The translations under genes and the position numbers were made by a program. Below the pieces are notes generated by a model, which saw only the letters and a list, made by a program, of their open reading frames with translations, did not search any database and had not been told where the DNA came from. This document shows, one piece after another, positions 8,032 through 16,844 of a stretch of 64,000 bases of DNA. Source of the DNA: Kitasatospora sp. MAP5-34 (lineage in GTDB: Bacteria; Actinomycetota; Actinomycetes; Streptomycetales; Streptomycetaceae); the NCBI RefSeq assembly GCF_029894335.1, contig NZ_JARXZC010000005.1, positions 62,001-126,000 of the forward strand, in the 5' to 3' direction. The number at the start of each line of letters is the position of its first letter. Within the stretch, counting starts at the first letter, position 1.

Positions 8032-8964
8032 TCAGGTGTTCGTTCCGTTCTGGGCGAGGGTGTCGAGGAGGCGGGTGAGGGAGGTGCCGAGGCCCCAGCG
8101 GGTGGCGAGGTCTTCGAGGGTCATCGGGTCGAGGGGTTCGCGGGGGAGGGTGGGGTCGAAGTCGGGGAGGGGGATGTCGGTGGCGACGCGCACGACGGTG
8201 GGGGCTACGTCGAGGTAGGGGGCGGCTTCGAGGATGTTCTTGCGACGGGCCGGGGTGAGTTTGGAGAAGGGGTCGGTGGCTGCGGCGCGGATGCCGGCGA
8301 GGTCGCCGTACTCGCGGATGAGTTGGGCGGCGGTCTTCTCGCCGATGCCCTTGACGCCGGGCAGGCCGTCGCTCGGGTCGCCGCGCAGGGCCGCCATGTC
8401 GGCGTACTCGGCGCCGGTGACGCCGTACTTCTCGCGCAGGGCGGCCTCGTTGATGATCTGGGCGGCGCCGACGCCCTTGATCGGGTAGATCACCTGGACA
8501 CCGCGCACGTCGTCGACCAGCTGGAAGAGGTCTCTGTCGCCGGTGACGATCTGCACCGGGCCCTTGGCCCGGGCGGCGAGAGTCCCGATCACGTCGTCCG
8601 CCTCGTACTCCGGCACGCCGATCCGGGCGATGCCGAGGGCGTCGAGCACCTGCTCGATGACCGGCACCTGGGGGGAGAGGGTGTCCGGGATCTCCTCCTC
8701 GCCCTCGGTGGCGGCCTCGGCGACGCGGTGGGTCTTGTACGTCGGGATCAGGTCGACCCGCCACTGCGGGCGCCAGTCCGCGTCCATGCAGGCGACCAAC
8801 TGGTCGGGGTGGTGGTCCTGGACGAGTCGGGAGATGAAGTCGAGCAGGCCGCGCACGGCGTTCACCGGCTGCCCGTCGGGGGACCTCACGGAGTCCGGCA
8901 CGCCGAAGTAGGCCCGGAAGTAGAGGCTGGCGGAGTCGAGGAGCATCAGTCGCGGTGCGGTCAC
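8032..8964 (-). CDS. 5'-3' exonuclease (Pol I-type flap nuclease family)
   Basis: The 310-residue product matches the stand-alone 5'-nuclease family. An N-terminal LMLLDSASLYFRAYFG is followed by acidic metal ligands (ACMDADWRPQWR, EYEADDVIGTLA, IVTGDRDLFQLVDD) and a helix-hairpin-helix segment (DGLPGVKGIGEKTAAQLI) that binds the DNA backbone. The GTG at 8964 (VTAPRLMLLDSA) fits family starts; the ribosome site is weak. These proteins remove RNA primers or flaps next to the separate Pol I. The downstream end abuts a degraded fragment, and the CDF gene is upstream on the same strand. Confidence 0.92.
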   Translation of the reverse strand: MTAPRLMLLDSASLYFRAYFGVPDSVRSPDGQPVNAVRGLLDFISRLVQDHHPDQLVACMDADWRPQWRVDLIPTYKTHRVAEAATEGEEEIPDTLSPQVPVIEQVLDALGIARIGVPEYEADDVIGTLAARAKGPVQIVTGDRDLFQLVDDVRGVQVIYPIKGVGAAQIINEAALREKYGVTGAEYADMAALRGDPSDGLPGVKGIGEKTAAQLIREYGDLAGIRAAATDPFSKLTPARRKNILEAAPYLDVAPTVVRVATDIPLPDFDPTLPREPLDPMTLEDLATRWGLGTSLTRLLDTLAQNGTNT

Positions 8965-9025
8965 GCTCAGATCATGCCGTACGGGACGGACAGCGTCGTG
9001 GATCCCTGGCAGCTCGAACTCGCGC

Positions 9026-10078
9026 TCAGTGCTCGTGCGGCCCGCTGCGGTGGATCGGGCCGTGCGAGTCGGCGCAGTGGTCGGCGGTGGCTGCTCCGGC
9101 GGTGGGGGTGGTGATCTGCAGCAGTTCCTGCGGTTCGTCCTCGCCGAGGTGGTCGACCTGGAGGGTGGCGTGCGTGATCCGGTAGTCGTCACGCAGCTGC
9201 CGTTGCAGGTCGCGGCGGACGGCGTGGCAGTCGCCGCCGGGGGCGACCAGGATGTGCGCCGAGATGGCGGGTTGGCCCGAGGTGATCTCCCAGATGTGCA
9301 GGTCGTGGATCTCGACCACCTCGGGTGCGGAGACCAGCTGGTCGGCGACGGCGTCCGGGTCGATCCCGGCCGGTGCGGCCTCCAGGAAGATCCGCCCGGA
9401 GGCCCGGACCAGGCCGATCCCCGCTCGCAGCATCAGCGCCACCACGACCAGGGAGGCGATGGCGTCGGCACGCAGGAAGCCGGTGGCCAGCATGATCGCA
9501 CCGGCGACGGCGGTCGCGATGAACGCGTAGAGGTCCGTCACCACGTGCTGGAAGGCGCCCTCGACGTTGAGCGACGTCCGGTTCGCCTTCGACATGCACC
9601 AGGCGGCGGCGAGGTTGACGACGATGCCGACCAGTGCGGTGATCAGCACCAGCGAGCCCCGTACGTCGGGCGGGCTGATCAGCCGCTGGATCGCCTCGTA
9701 CGCGAGCCAGACCGAGAGGATCAGCAGGGTGACGCCGTTGGCCTGGGCGGAGAGGATCTCGGCCCGCTTGAGCCCGTAGGTGTAACCGCCCCGGGCCGGC
9801 CTGGCGGACAGCCGCATCGCGATCAGCGCCAGCACGATCGACGCCGCGTCGGTCAGCATGTGCGCGGCGTCCGAGATCAGGGCCAGCGACTGGGCGGCGT
9901 AGCCGACGATGACCTCGCCCGCCATGAAGACCACGATCAGCGTGAGCGCGCTGACCAGCCAGCGCCGGTCCGCGTCCGCCGCCACGCCGTGCGAGTGCCC
10001 GCCGTGCCCGCCGCCGTGGTTGTGGTTGTGGCTGTGGCCTGCGTGATCGTGATCGTGCTCGAAGTCGTGGCTGGACAT
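9026..10078 (-). CDS. Cation diffusion facilitator (Zn/Cd/Co efflux)
   Basis: The 350-residue protein has a His-rich N-terminus (HDHDHAGHSHNHNHGGGHGG), six predicted membrane helices and the CDF metal-site motifs. These are ALISDAAHMLTDAASI in TM2 (H-x3-D) and AFQHVVTDLYAF in TM5 (H-x3-D), with a cytoplasmic C-terminal domain (EVVEIHDLHIWEI) and another His-bearing tail (PIHRSGPHEH). The H/D pairs are those of zinc/cadmium exporters of the CzcD/ZitB type, which exchange the cation for protons. ATG 10078 is preceded by AGAGGG. No adjacent metalloregulator is seen. Confidence 0.9.
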   Translation of the reverse strand: MSSHDFEHDHDHAGHSHNHNHGGGHGGHSHGVAADADRRWLVSALTLIVVFMAGEVIVGYAAQSLALISDAAHMLTDAASIVLALIAMRLSARPARGGYTYGLKRAEILSAQANGVTLLILSVWLAYEAIQRLISPPDVRGSLVLITALVGIVVNLAAAWCMSKANRTSLNVEGAFQHVVTDLYAFIATAVAGAIMLATGFLRADAIASLVVVALMLRAGIGLVRASGRIFLEAAPAGIDPDAVADQLVSAPEVVEIHDLHIWEITSGQPAISAHILVAPGGDCHAVRRDLQRQLRDDYRITHATLQVDHLGEDEPQELLQITTPTAGAATADHCADSHGPIHRSGPHEH

Positions 10079-10326
10079 CGCCGCCCTCTCATGGATGCTC
10101 GGAGGCCAGGGCTGGGCCGCCCCGCACCGGAAGTGAACCCCAGATCGTACGAAGATCCAAAGGCTGCACTGGTGACCGTTGTCGTTCCCGTCAGCGGCCC
10201 TCCCCATCACTCGGCCGACGGCTGATCGGCCGGTCGGCTGTCGGAGTGTCAGTGCCAGGACGTACCGTTCGCCGTAGTCGTTCTGTAGTCGTCCAGATGC
10301 GTTGAGTGATGGAGGAGGGCCAGCCT

Positions 10327-11109
10327 ATGACGGAAGCTCAGGTCTGCCGGCGTCTGACCGGCCGGGTCGCGGTCGTGACCGGCGCCGGGAGCGGCATCGG
10401 TCTGGCCTCGGCCCGGCGGCTCGCCGCCGAGGGTGCCAAGGTGGTCTGCGCCGACCTGGACGAGGCCACCGGCCGGGCGGTCGCGCGCGAGGTCGGCGGG
10501 CTCTTCGTGCACACCGACGTCACCGATCCGTACATGGTCGAGGCGCTCTTCGACGAGGCGTACGAGACGTACGGCAGTGTCGACGTGGCGTTCAACAACG
10601 CGGGCATCTCGCCGCCGGAGGACGACTCCATCCTCACCACCGGGCTGGACACCTGGCGCCGGGTCCAGGAGGCCAACCTCACCTCGGTCTACCTCTGCTG
10701 CCGGTCGGCGCTGCCGTACATGCGGCGGCACGGGCGCGGCTCGATCATCAACACGGCGAGTTTCGTGGCGCGGATGGGCGCGGCGACCTCGCGGATCTCG
10801 TACACGGCGTCCAAAGGCGGCGTGCTGGCGATGTCGCGTGAACTGGGCGTCCAGTTCGCCAGGGAGGGCATTCGGGTCAACGCGCTCTGCCCGGGGCCGG
10901 TGGACACCGCGCTGCTCCGCGAGCTGTTCGCCGAGGACCCGGCTCGGGCAGCCCGCCGGCTGGTGCATATTCCGGTCGGCAGATTCGCCCGGCCGGAGGA
11001 GATCGCCGCCGCCGTGGCCTTCCTGGCCAGCGACGACTCCTCCTTCATCACGGCGAGCGAGTTCCTGGTGGACGGGGGGATCTCGGGGGCCTACGTGACG
11101 TCCCGGTAG
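10327..11109 (+). CDS. Short-chain dehydrogenase/reductase
   Basis: The 260-residue classical SDR has TGAGSGIG (NAD(P)-binding loop), D at the end of beta-2 (CADLDEAT, favouring NAD), NNAGISPP, the catalytic Ser in NTASFVARM, and YTASK (Tyr/Lys). The C-terminal FLVDGGISGAYV is typical of FabG-like oxidoreductases. GGAGGAGG (10311-10318) sits 8 bases before ATG 10327, which decides the start over the in-frame ATG at 10309. The substrate is unknown. It is a single gene divergent from the CDF exporter. Confidence 0.88.
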   Translation: MTEAQVCRRLTGRVAVVTGAGSGIGLASARRLAAEGAKVVCADLDEATGRAVAREVGGLFVHTDVTDPYMVEALFDEAYETYGSVDVAFNNAGISPPEDDSILTTGLDTWRRVQEANLTSVYLCCRSALPYMRRHGRGSIINTASFVARMGAATSRISYTASKGGVLAMSRELGVQFAREGIRVNALCPGPVDTALLRELFAEDPARAARRLVHIPVGRFARPEEIAAAVAFLASDDSSFITASEFLVDGGISGAYVTSR

Positions 11110-11193
11110 CCTGGCGGACGCTTCTCACCTGAATCTCATCAGAAAAAGGGCAAATACACCGGCGCATTGATATCGCGCTTACCCGAATACGTT

Positions 11194-11206
11194 TACATTC
11201 AGTGCC
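11194..11206 (+). promoter_or_regulatory. Candidate -10 box for a leaderless transcript
   Basis: TACATT (11194-11199) lies exactly seven bases before the GTG start at 11207, the spacing expected when transcription begins at the start codon. No Shine-Dalgarno sequence is visible. TTGATA (11167-11172) upstream is a poor -35 because the spacer would be 21 bp. Confidence 0.45.
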
Positions 11207-12301
11207 GTGAGCGAGATTCCCGCCGGGTGGTACCCGGATCCGCAGGAGACCAACAGCGACCCCCGGCCGGAGCGCTGGTGGGACGGTACCGGCTGGACGG
11301 CCACCACCCGTCCCGCTCCCAGCGCCGCGCTGGAGGGTGAGGTCCTGGAGAACGGGCCGACCGTCCGCTACCCCGAGCTGCCCGAACTGGGCATGCCCGG
11401 CAGCGAGCAGCCCGTCACCAAGCGCCGCAGTCTCTCCCGCCCGGTGATCATCGCGGCGACGGTCGCGGCGCTGGCCGGTCTCGCGGTCGGCTCCGGGATC
11501 ACCTACCTGGCGATGGACGGCAGGTCCACGGTCAAGGTCGTCCCGCGCGCGGCCGGTAAGCCCGGCTACCACTTCGGCGGCAGCGGCGGAAGCGGCAACG
11601 GCGCCGGCGGCGGTCTGGGCAACGGTGGTGGTCTGGGCAACGGCGGTGGCTTCGGCGGCCCGGGCGGTGGCCTCGGTAGCGGCGGAAGCGGTAGTGGCGG
11701 CAGCAGCGGTGGCTTGGGCGGTGGCTTGGGCGGCGGCCTGGGTGGCGGAGGTTCGCAGGGCGGCGGCAGCTCCACCGACGGCCAGGCTGTGGACGCCGTG
11801 AACGGGGTCAGCATCCCGATCCCGGCCGGTTGGACGGGCGGCACCACCGCCACCGGCTTCGCCTCGCTCGACACCGGCGACTACGCCTGCCCCGACGGCT
11901 CCAGCGGGTGCTCGCTCGGCGGTGTGGTGACGGCCGCCCTCAAGGGCACCGACCCGAAGGCAGCCGCCCAGCAGGACATCGCGGCGGCCGCCAAGGACTC
12001 GTACGGCGACATCAAGTCCCACACCGAGCTGAAGAACGAAGCGGTCACCGTGGACGGCCGCAACGGCTACCTCGTCCGCTGGAAGGTCGCCGCCTCGAAG
12101 GGCAACGACGGCTACGTGGAGACGGTGGTCTTCCCGAACGCCGACGGCTCCGCCCTGATCTCCGTGCACCTGGGCTTCGACGTCGCCCCGAAGGCGCCGG
12201 GCGTGGACCAGATGGACGCCATCGTGAAGAGCATCACGGACTTCAGCGGCCAGCCCGGCGGCGCCGCCTCCGCCGGCGGCTCGGGGGGCACGAAGACCTG
12301 A
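11207..12301 (+). CDS. DUF2510-domain membrane-anchored protein with Gly-rich linker
   Basis: Residues 1-35 form a DUF2510 motif (IPAGWYPDPQETNSDPRPER, then WWDGTGWTATTRP). A basic stretch (TKRRSLSR) and one transmembrane helix (VIIAATVAALAGLAVGSGITYLAM, about 78-102) follow, then about 80 residues of Gly/Ser/Asn repeats, then a C-terminal globular domain (VNGVSIPIPAGWTGGTTATG...). DUF2510 is a small cytoplasmic actinobacterial domain often placed before a membrane span; its partner is unknown. The Gly-rich linker would hold the C-terminal domain away from the membrane on the outer face. No operon partner is evident. Confidence 0.85.
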   Translation: MSEIPAGWYPDPQETNSDPRPERWWDGTGWTATTRPAPSAALEGEVLENGPTVRYPELPELGMPGSEQPVTKRRSLSRPVIIAATVAALAGLAVGSGITYLAMDGRSTVKVVPRAAGKPGYHFGGSGGSGNGAGGGLGNGGGLGNGGGFGGPGGGLGSGGSGSGGSSGGLGGGLGGGLGGGGSQGGGSSTDGQAVDAVNGVSIPIPAGWTGGTTATGFASLDTGDYACPDGSSGCSLGGVVTAALKGTDPKAAAQQDIAAAAKDSYGDIKSHTELKNEAVTVDGRNGYLVRWKVAASKGNDGYVETVVFPNADGSALISVHLGFDVAPKAPGVDQMDAIVKSITDFSGQPGGAASAGGSGGTKT

Positions 12302-12330
12302 CAGCGGAACGGCCTGACAGCGGAACGGCC
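12299..12330. repeat. 16-bp tandem duplication after the DUF2510 gene
   Basis: TGACAGCGGAACGGCC occurs twice head to tail (12299-12314, 12315-12330), followed by a partial TGACGCAG. The first copy supplies the stop codon. No function is evident. Confidence 0.7.
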
Positions 12331-12471
12331 TGACGCAGCATGACCTGACGTGCCGCGGGCTGACGCGCCGATATCCCGCTTCCCCCTCCCGGGTCATCGC
12401 CCGCCGGTAGGCTCGGCCGAGGGGGAGCAGGGGTCTTCTCCCGGCAGGTAGCGTGAGGAGACCTTGAGCCG

Positions 12472-14589
12472 ATGCCCAGCGTGAGCGGCGGTAACTTCCA
12501 CGGCACGGCCGTCCTTGCCGAGAGCATCGCCTCGCTGATGGTGCAGAGCCGCGAGACACCCCCGACCATCGTGCCGGGCACCCCGAAGCCACGTCTGCTG
12601 CCCGCCGTCGCCGCGCACTTCACCAACCGGGTCCGCGAGCTGGGCGCGCTCACCCGGGCGTGGGAGGAACGGGCGGACTCCCCGGCGCCCAAGGTGATCG
12701 CGCTGACCGGCATCGGCGGCATCGGCAAGACCTCCACCGTGCTGCGCTGGCTGGCCGACCTGGTCGGGCAGTTCCCGGACGGCCAGCTCTTCGTCTACCT
12801 GCGCGGTGGCTCAGCCGCTTCCGCGACCACGCCGGACGAGGCTCTGGCCGCCCTGCTCGGCCACCTCGGCGTCCACCCCGAGCACGTGCCGCCCACGCTG
12901 GAACGCAAGGCGGAGCTGTTCCGCACGCTGACCGCCGAGCGAAGGATCCTGCTGCTGCTGGACGACGCCCTCAACTACGCCCAGCTGCACCACCTGCTGC
13001 CCGCCTCGCCGCACTCGCTCACGGTGGTGACGGCCCGTCGGCTGCTGCCCGAGCTGGTCCGCGAGCGCGGTGCCGCCCACGTCCCGCTGGCTCCGCTGGA
13101 CGAGGCGGCTTCGCTCGCCCTGCTCGCCCGCCTCGCCGGGCCGGAACGGGTGACCGGGCAGCGCGAGGACGCCGAAGTGGTGGCCGCGAGCTGCGGCGGC
13201 TCTCCGCTGGCACTGTGCACCGTCGGCTCCCGGCTCGCCGTCCGGAGCCATCTCACGTTGGCCGCCGTGGCTGCGGAGTTCGCGGCGGCGGATGCCACGG
13301 CGGACGCGGAGCAGCAGGGCGCGGAGGACCCGGTCCGGCAGAACCTGGACGCCGCCTACCGTGAGCTGAGTCCCGACGCCCAGCGCCTCCACCGCCTGCT
13401 GGCCCTGCACCCCGGCCCCGACTGTTCCGTCCCCGTCGCGGCCGCCGCCCTCGGTGAACACCCGGACGCGGCGGGGCTGCTGGCCGAACTCGCCGAGCTC
13501 CACCTGGTCGAGGAGACCGCCCTCGGCCGCTACCGCCAGCACGACCAGGTCCGCGCCCACGCCGCCCGGCTGGCCGCCGCCGAGGAGGGTCCGGCCCGCT
13601 CCGGCGCGGCCGTGCGGCGCATGATCAGCCGCTATCTCCGGCTGGCCGCAGCGGCCGATCTCGTGGTGATGCCGCTCCGCTGGCGCCTCGGCCCGGTCTA
13701 CCGCTCGCTCGCCGCCGAGCCGCTGGTACAGGCTGCCGCGTCCGCCGAACAGGCGCTGGCCTTCCTCGAGCGCGAGCGGCCCAACCTGGCCGCCGCCGTC
13801 CGGGCCGCCGAGGAGTACGGCTTCAGCGAGTTGGTCTGGCAGCTCTGCGAGGCGCTCTGGAGCCTGTACTTCATGCGCGGCCACCACCAGGAGTGGGCCG
13901 AGACCCACCGCCTCGGCGCCCGCGCGGCCCTCGAGTGCGGGGAGGTGAGTGCGGAGGCCCGGATGCGCAACCAGCGCGGTTTCGCGCTGGTCGGCCTCGG
14001 CCTGTTCGGTGAGGCGGAGCAGGAGTACCGGGCCGCCGCCCGGCTGGACGCCGAGGCCGGCCACGTCCTCGGCCGGGCCAGCGCGATCGAGTCGCTGGGA
14101 CTGATGATGCTGCGTCAGCAGCAGTACGACGAAGCCGCCGAGGCGTTCCGCGAGGCCGCCGAGGTACTCACCGGGTCCGGTGACCCGCGAGCCCTCGCGC
14201 TGCTGGCCCACCACCTGGGCCGGGCGATGGCGGGCCAGGGCCACTACCCGGCGGCGCTGGCCCAGCTGTCGGCCGCCCGGACCGCCCTCGCCGCCCTGCC
14301 GGACCCGTACAACGAGGCGCGGGCGCTGACCAGCATCGCGGAGGCGCACCTCGCGGCCGGCCGCCCGGCCGAGGCCCGGGAGCCGCTGACGGCCGCGCTG
14401 GCGATCATGACCGAGCGCGGTGCCAAGACCCAGGAGGCTTACGTGGCCGAGCTGTTGGCCGCCGTGGCGCGGGCCGAGGGCGACCGGACGGCGGAGGCCG
14501 ACCGGCTGCGCCGGGCGCTCGCCGTCTACGCGGAGACCGGCGCCCCGGCGGCGGTCCTGATCACCGAGCGTCTGGCGGAGCTGGGCTGA
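12472..14589 (+). CDS. NLR-like STAND ATPase (NB-ARC plus TPR) with N-terminal amyloid-like signalling motif
   Basis: The 705-residue product begins with a short motif SGGNFHGTAVLAESI (residues 5-19), then an NB-ARC ATPase: P-loop GIGGIGKT (80-87), Walker B ILLLLDDA, GSPLAL (the GLPL-like motif) and a winged-helix region (LHRLLALHPGPDC). The C-terminal half holds TPR-like helical repeats (about 450-700). Such STAND proteins oligomerise on sensing a trigger and activate a partner. Here the motif is repeated at the C-terminus of the nearby helical protein (16387-16779). That is the arrangement described for bacterial amyloid signalling sequences joining NLRs to BELL effectors. GAGGAGA lies about 11 bases before the ATG. 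Its 3' end overlaps the opposing gene by 29 bp. Confidence 0.85.
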   Translation: MPSVSGGNFHGTAVLAESIASLMVQSRETPPTIVPGTPKPRLLPAVAAHFTNRVRELGALTRAWEERADSPAPKVIALTGIGGIGKTSTVLRWLADLVGQFPDGQLFVYLRGGSAASATTPDEALAALLGHLGVHPEHVPPTLERKAELFRTLTAERRILLLLDDALNYAQLHHLLPASPHSLTVVTARRLLPELVRERGAAHVPLAPLDEAASLALLARLAGPERVTGQREDAEVVAASCGGSPLALCTVGSRLAVRSHLTLAAVAAEFAAADATADAEQQGAEDPVRQNLDAAYRELSPDAQRLHRLLALHPGPDCSVPVAAAALGEHPDAAGLLAELAELHLVEETALGRYRQHDQVRAHAARLAAAEEGPARSGAAVRRMISRYLRLAAAADLVVMPLRWRLGPVYRSLAAEPLVQAAASAEQALAFLERERPNLAAAVRAAEEYGFSELVWQLCEALWSLYFMRGHHQEWAETHRLGARAALECGEVSAEARMRNQRGFALVGLGLFGEAEQEYRAAARLDAEAGHVLGRASAIESLGLMMLRQQQYDEAAEAFREAAEVLTGSGDPRALALLAHHLGRAMAGQGHYPAALAQLSAARTALAALPDPYNEARALTSIAEAHLAAGRPAEAREPLTAALAIMTERGAKTQEAYVAELLAAVARAEGDRTAEADRLRRALAVYAETGAPAAVLITERLAELG

Positions 14590-16385
14590 CGATCCGGGCC
14601 CGGTGCAGGGCGTGCCCGGTCCGGACGGTCAGTTCCGGTCCGGGTGGCTGCCCGTCGGCGAGCATCGCGTACAGGGCCGAGACGTACACCGCCGGGTCGG
14701 TCCGGTCGCGTCGGCCGTCCTCGCCGGGTAGCGGGGTCAGTTCGAGCGGCTTGCCGCCGTACGGCAGCGCGGTGACCCGGCCGTCCGGGTGGAGCAGGGC
14801 GGCCAGCCGGCAGCCCGGGTGGGCCGTGAGGGTCTCGGCGAGCAGTACGGCGGGCGGGTCCGGCTCGGGCTCGCGGTGCAGCAGTACGTCGGCGAGGTCG
14901 AGCTTCCCCAGATCCGGTTCGCGGACGTCCACCACCAGGTGGCCCGCCTCCCCGTCGGGGAAGGCCGCCGAGGCGGGCAGCCGGGTCACCGAGACCTCAT
15001 CGGCGCCGACCCCGGTGGCCACCTGGACCGGGCCGGGCACTACCAGGGTGTCGACGTCGAACGGGCCGTGCGCCAGCGGCTCCAGCAGTGCTGGCTCCGG
15101 CGGTTCCGGTAGGCGCAGGTAGCGGTAGAACAGCGACCGCAGCAGGGCGGCCGAACGGCCGGGGTCGGAGGTCACCTCGGCCACCGCCGAGGCGTACGGG
15201 GGCGGGCCCGGGTCGGCGAGGGCGGCGGTCAGCTGCGGGCGCAGCGGTCGGGCCGGGTCGAGCCCGGGGGCGGCGGCGCAGAACCGGCCGACGGGGGAGC
15301 GCGGATCGAGGTCCGCAAGTGGGGCGGCAGCCAGCAGCACGGGCCGCCCGAGCGCCCCGGCGTAGTACGTCACCGAGCCGTGGTCGCCGATCACGCAGTC
15401 GGCGGCGACCACGGCCTGGCGCCAGCCGTCCAGCGGCGGCAGCACCAGCAGACCGGCCCGCCGGGCCCGGTTCAGCCAGCCGCGCACCTGGCCGGGGCCG
15501 TGGCCGTGCCAGACGTTCGGGTGGAGGGCGGCCGCGACCCGGTACTCGTCGATCGGGAGCTCCCGCAGCAGGGCGCTGAGCAGCTGGGGGAACAGGTCGT
15601 CCCGCTCGTCGCCCGCCAGCGAGCGCGGGCCCCAGGTGGAGGACAGCAGGACGAGGCGCTGACGCTCATTCAGGCCGAAGGCGCGCCGGTGGGCGGCCCG
15701 CCGCCGTTCCGCGTCGAGCACCCGGTCGTAGCACGGGTCACCCGCCAGGACGGCCGTCCCGGCGGCCGGCGGGCAGCCGTCGCGCAGGCGGTCGAGCTGC
15801 TCGGGGTGGGAGAGCACGGTGGCATCGGCGATCGGCCGGCCTTCGTGCAGCAGCCACTCCTCCGACAGCCCGAAGACCGGAGCCCCCGCCGGCGCAGCAC
15901 CGCTGCCACTGCCGCCACGGTGTCCGGTGTCCGGTGTCCGGTGTCCGGTGTCCGGTGTCCGGTGTCCGGTGTCCGGTGTCCGGTGTTGCGAGCCTCTTAT
16001 TGTATCCGGCCCCGTGCGACAACACCACCAACGGCGCCTCCAGCAGCGCGAGTTCACCGCCGTAGCTGGCCGAGACCGCCAGGTCGAAGTGCTCCGCCCG
16101 GGCCTGCGCCCAGGGCAGCACCGGCAGCCCCAGTGCGCCGAACAGTTCGGGTATCCCGCCGGCGAACGGTGACGAACCGGTCGAGCTGACGACCACCTGG
16201 ACCCGGAAGTCGCCGGTCAGCAGCGGCAGTACGTCGAGCAGCCGGGTGGCGGAGGTGACGTTGTGCACCACCAGCAGCACCCGTCGGCAGCGCCCCCTGG
16301 TCGCCCAACGGCTCGCCTCCCGCCCGACCGGCACCCGCAGCCACCCCTCCGTCGGTGCGGCTGCGAGCGTCAGCCCGTCCGGCAC
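14561..16385 (-). CDS. CDP-glycerol glycerophosphotransferase-like protein, frame-broken by a 7-bp repeat (possible phase variation)
   Basis: From GTG 16385 the frame encodes LLVVHNVTSATRLLDVLPLL, FRVQVVVSSTGSSPF, FDLAVSASYGGEL and VVLSHGAGYNKRLA. It then enters repeats of TPDTGHR and goes out of frame, ending at 15738 (215 aa). The remainder continues in another frame: FGLSEEWLLHEGRPIADATV, VLAGDPCYDRVL, LLSSTWGPRSLAG, and VIGDHGSVTYYAGALGRPVL, the last resembling the acceptor end of glycosyl- or glycerophosphotransferases. With one heptamer fewer (8 copies) the two parts join into one 605-residue protein; the present 9 copies give a frameshift. The gene starts one base after the BELL stop (TGA-G-GTG), so it belongs to that operon. 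The enzyme assignment rests on fold-level resemblance only. Assembly error in the repeat is the main alternative. Confidence 0.7.
15919..15986. repeat. Heptanucleotide tandem repeat (GGTGTCC)9 plus partial copy inside a coding region
   Basis: Nine perfect copies of GGTGTCC run from 15919 to 15981, followed by GGTGT. Because seven is not a multiple of three, each gain or loss of one unit changes the reading frame of the leftward gene. Only 5, 8 or 11 copies would keep it open. Three units encode TPDTGHR in the leftward direction. Confidence 0.95.
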
Positions 16386-16386
16386 C

Positions 16387-16779
16387 TCAGGAGCCCGGAT
16401 TGATCGTCAGATCCCGGACGGACCCCGTCGCCACTACCGTCCCGTGGAAATTCCCGCCGTTGATGGTGACCGGGGACGAGCCCGGCGCTGTCGCCTTCGG
16501 CGCGAACTCCGCCAGCAGCGAACGCAGTTCGGCCGCCGTATCCGGGTCAGCCAGCAGTCGCCGCAGCCGGGGCGCCCACTCGGAGGCGGCCTCCTCCGGG
16601 GCGCCGCCCGCGAGCACCTCCCCGCGTACGATCTCCAGTTCCGCCGCCGTGTCCTCCGCCCGCGCGTGCCCGAACAGGGCGGCGAACCGGCCCCTGGCCT
16701 GCCCCCAGGCCTCCGTCACCATCAGCCCGACCAGCGTCGTCGCCCCAGATGTCGCCAGCTCCACCAGCTCCGCGTCCAT
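16387..16779 (-). CDS. BELL-like helical effector candidate with C-terminal amyloid-like motif
   Basis: The 130-residue protein has an N-terminal hydrophobic, Gly/Ala-rich helix (MDAELVELATSGATTLVGLM) and further amphipathic helices (AAELEIVRGEVLAGG, WAPRLRRLLADPDTAAELRS). A Pro/Ser linker leads to the C-terminal motif INGGNFHGTVVATGSV (residues 106-121), shared with the NLR N-terminus. Helical domain plus C-terminal amyloid motif next to an NLR is the published BELL architecture, proposed to be a membrane-acting cell-death effector. ATG 16779 has AAGGGGG five bases upstream, which rules out the longer TTG start. It is first in a two-gene operon with the frame-broken transferase-like gene. 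Confidence 0.75.
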   Translation of the reverse strand: MDAELVELATSGATTLVGLMVTEAWGQARGRFAALFGHARAEDTAAELEIVRGEVLAGGAPEEAASEWAPRLRRLLADPDTAAELRSLLAEFAPKATAPGSSPVTINGGNFHGTVVATGSVRDLTINPGS

Positions 16780-16844
16780 GGCGTCCCCCTTCGTGTCCGA
16801 CGTACCCAAGTGGCCGTCAGCCTAGGACAGCCGCCGACGCCGTG

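Noticed and set aside
15919..15986. Tandem repeat as a CRISPR array
   Set aside because: The unit is 7 bp with no spacers; no Cas genes are in the window.
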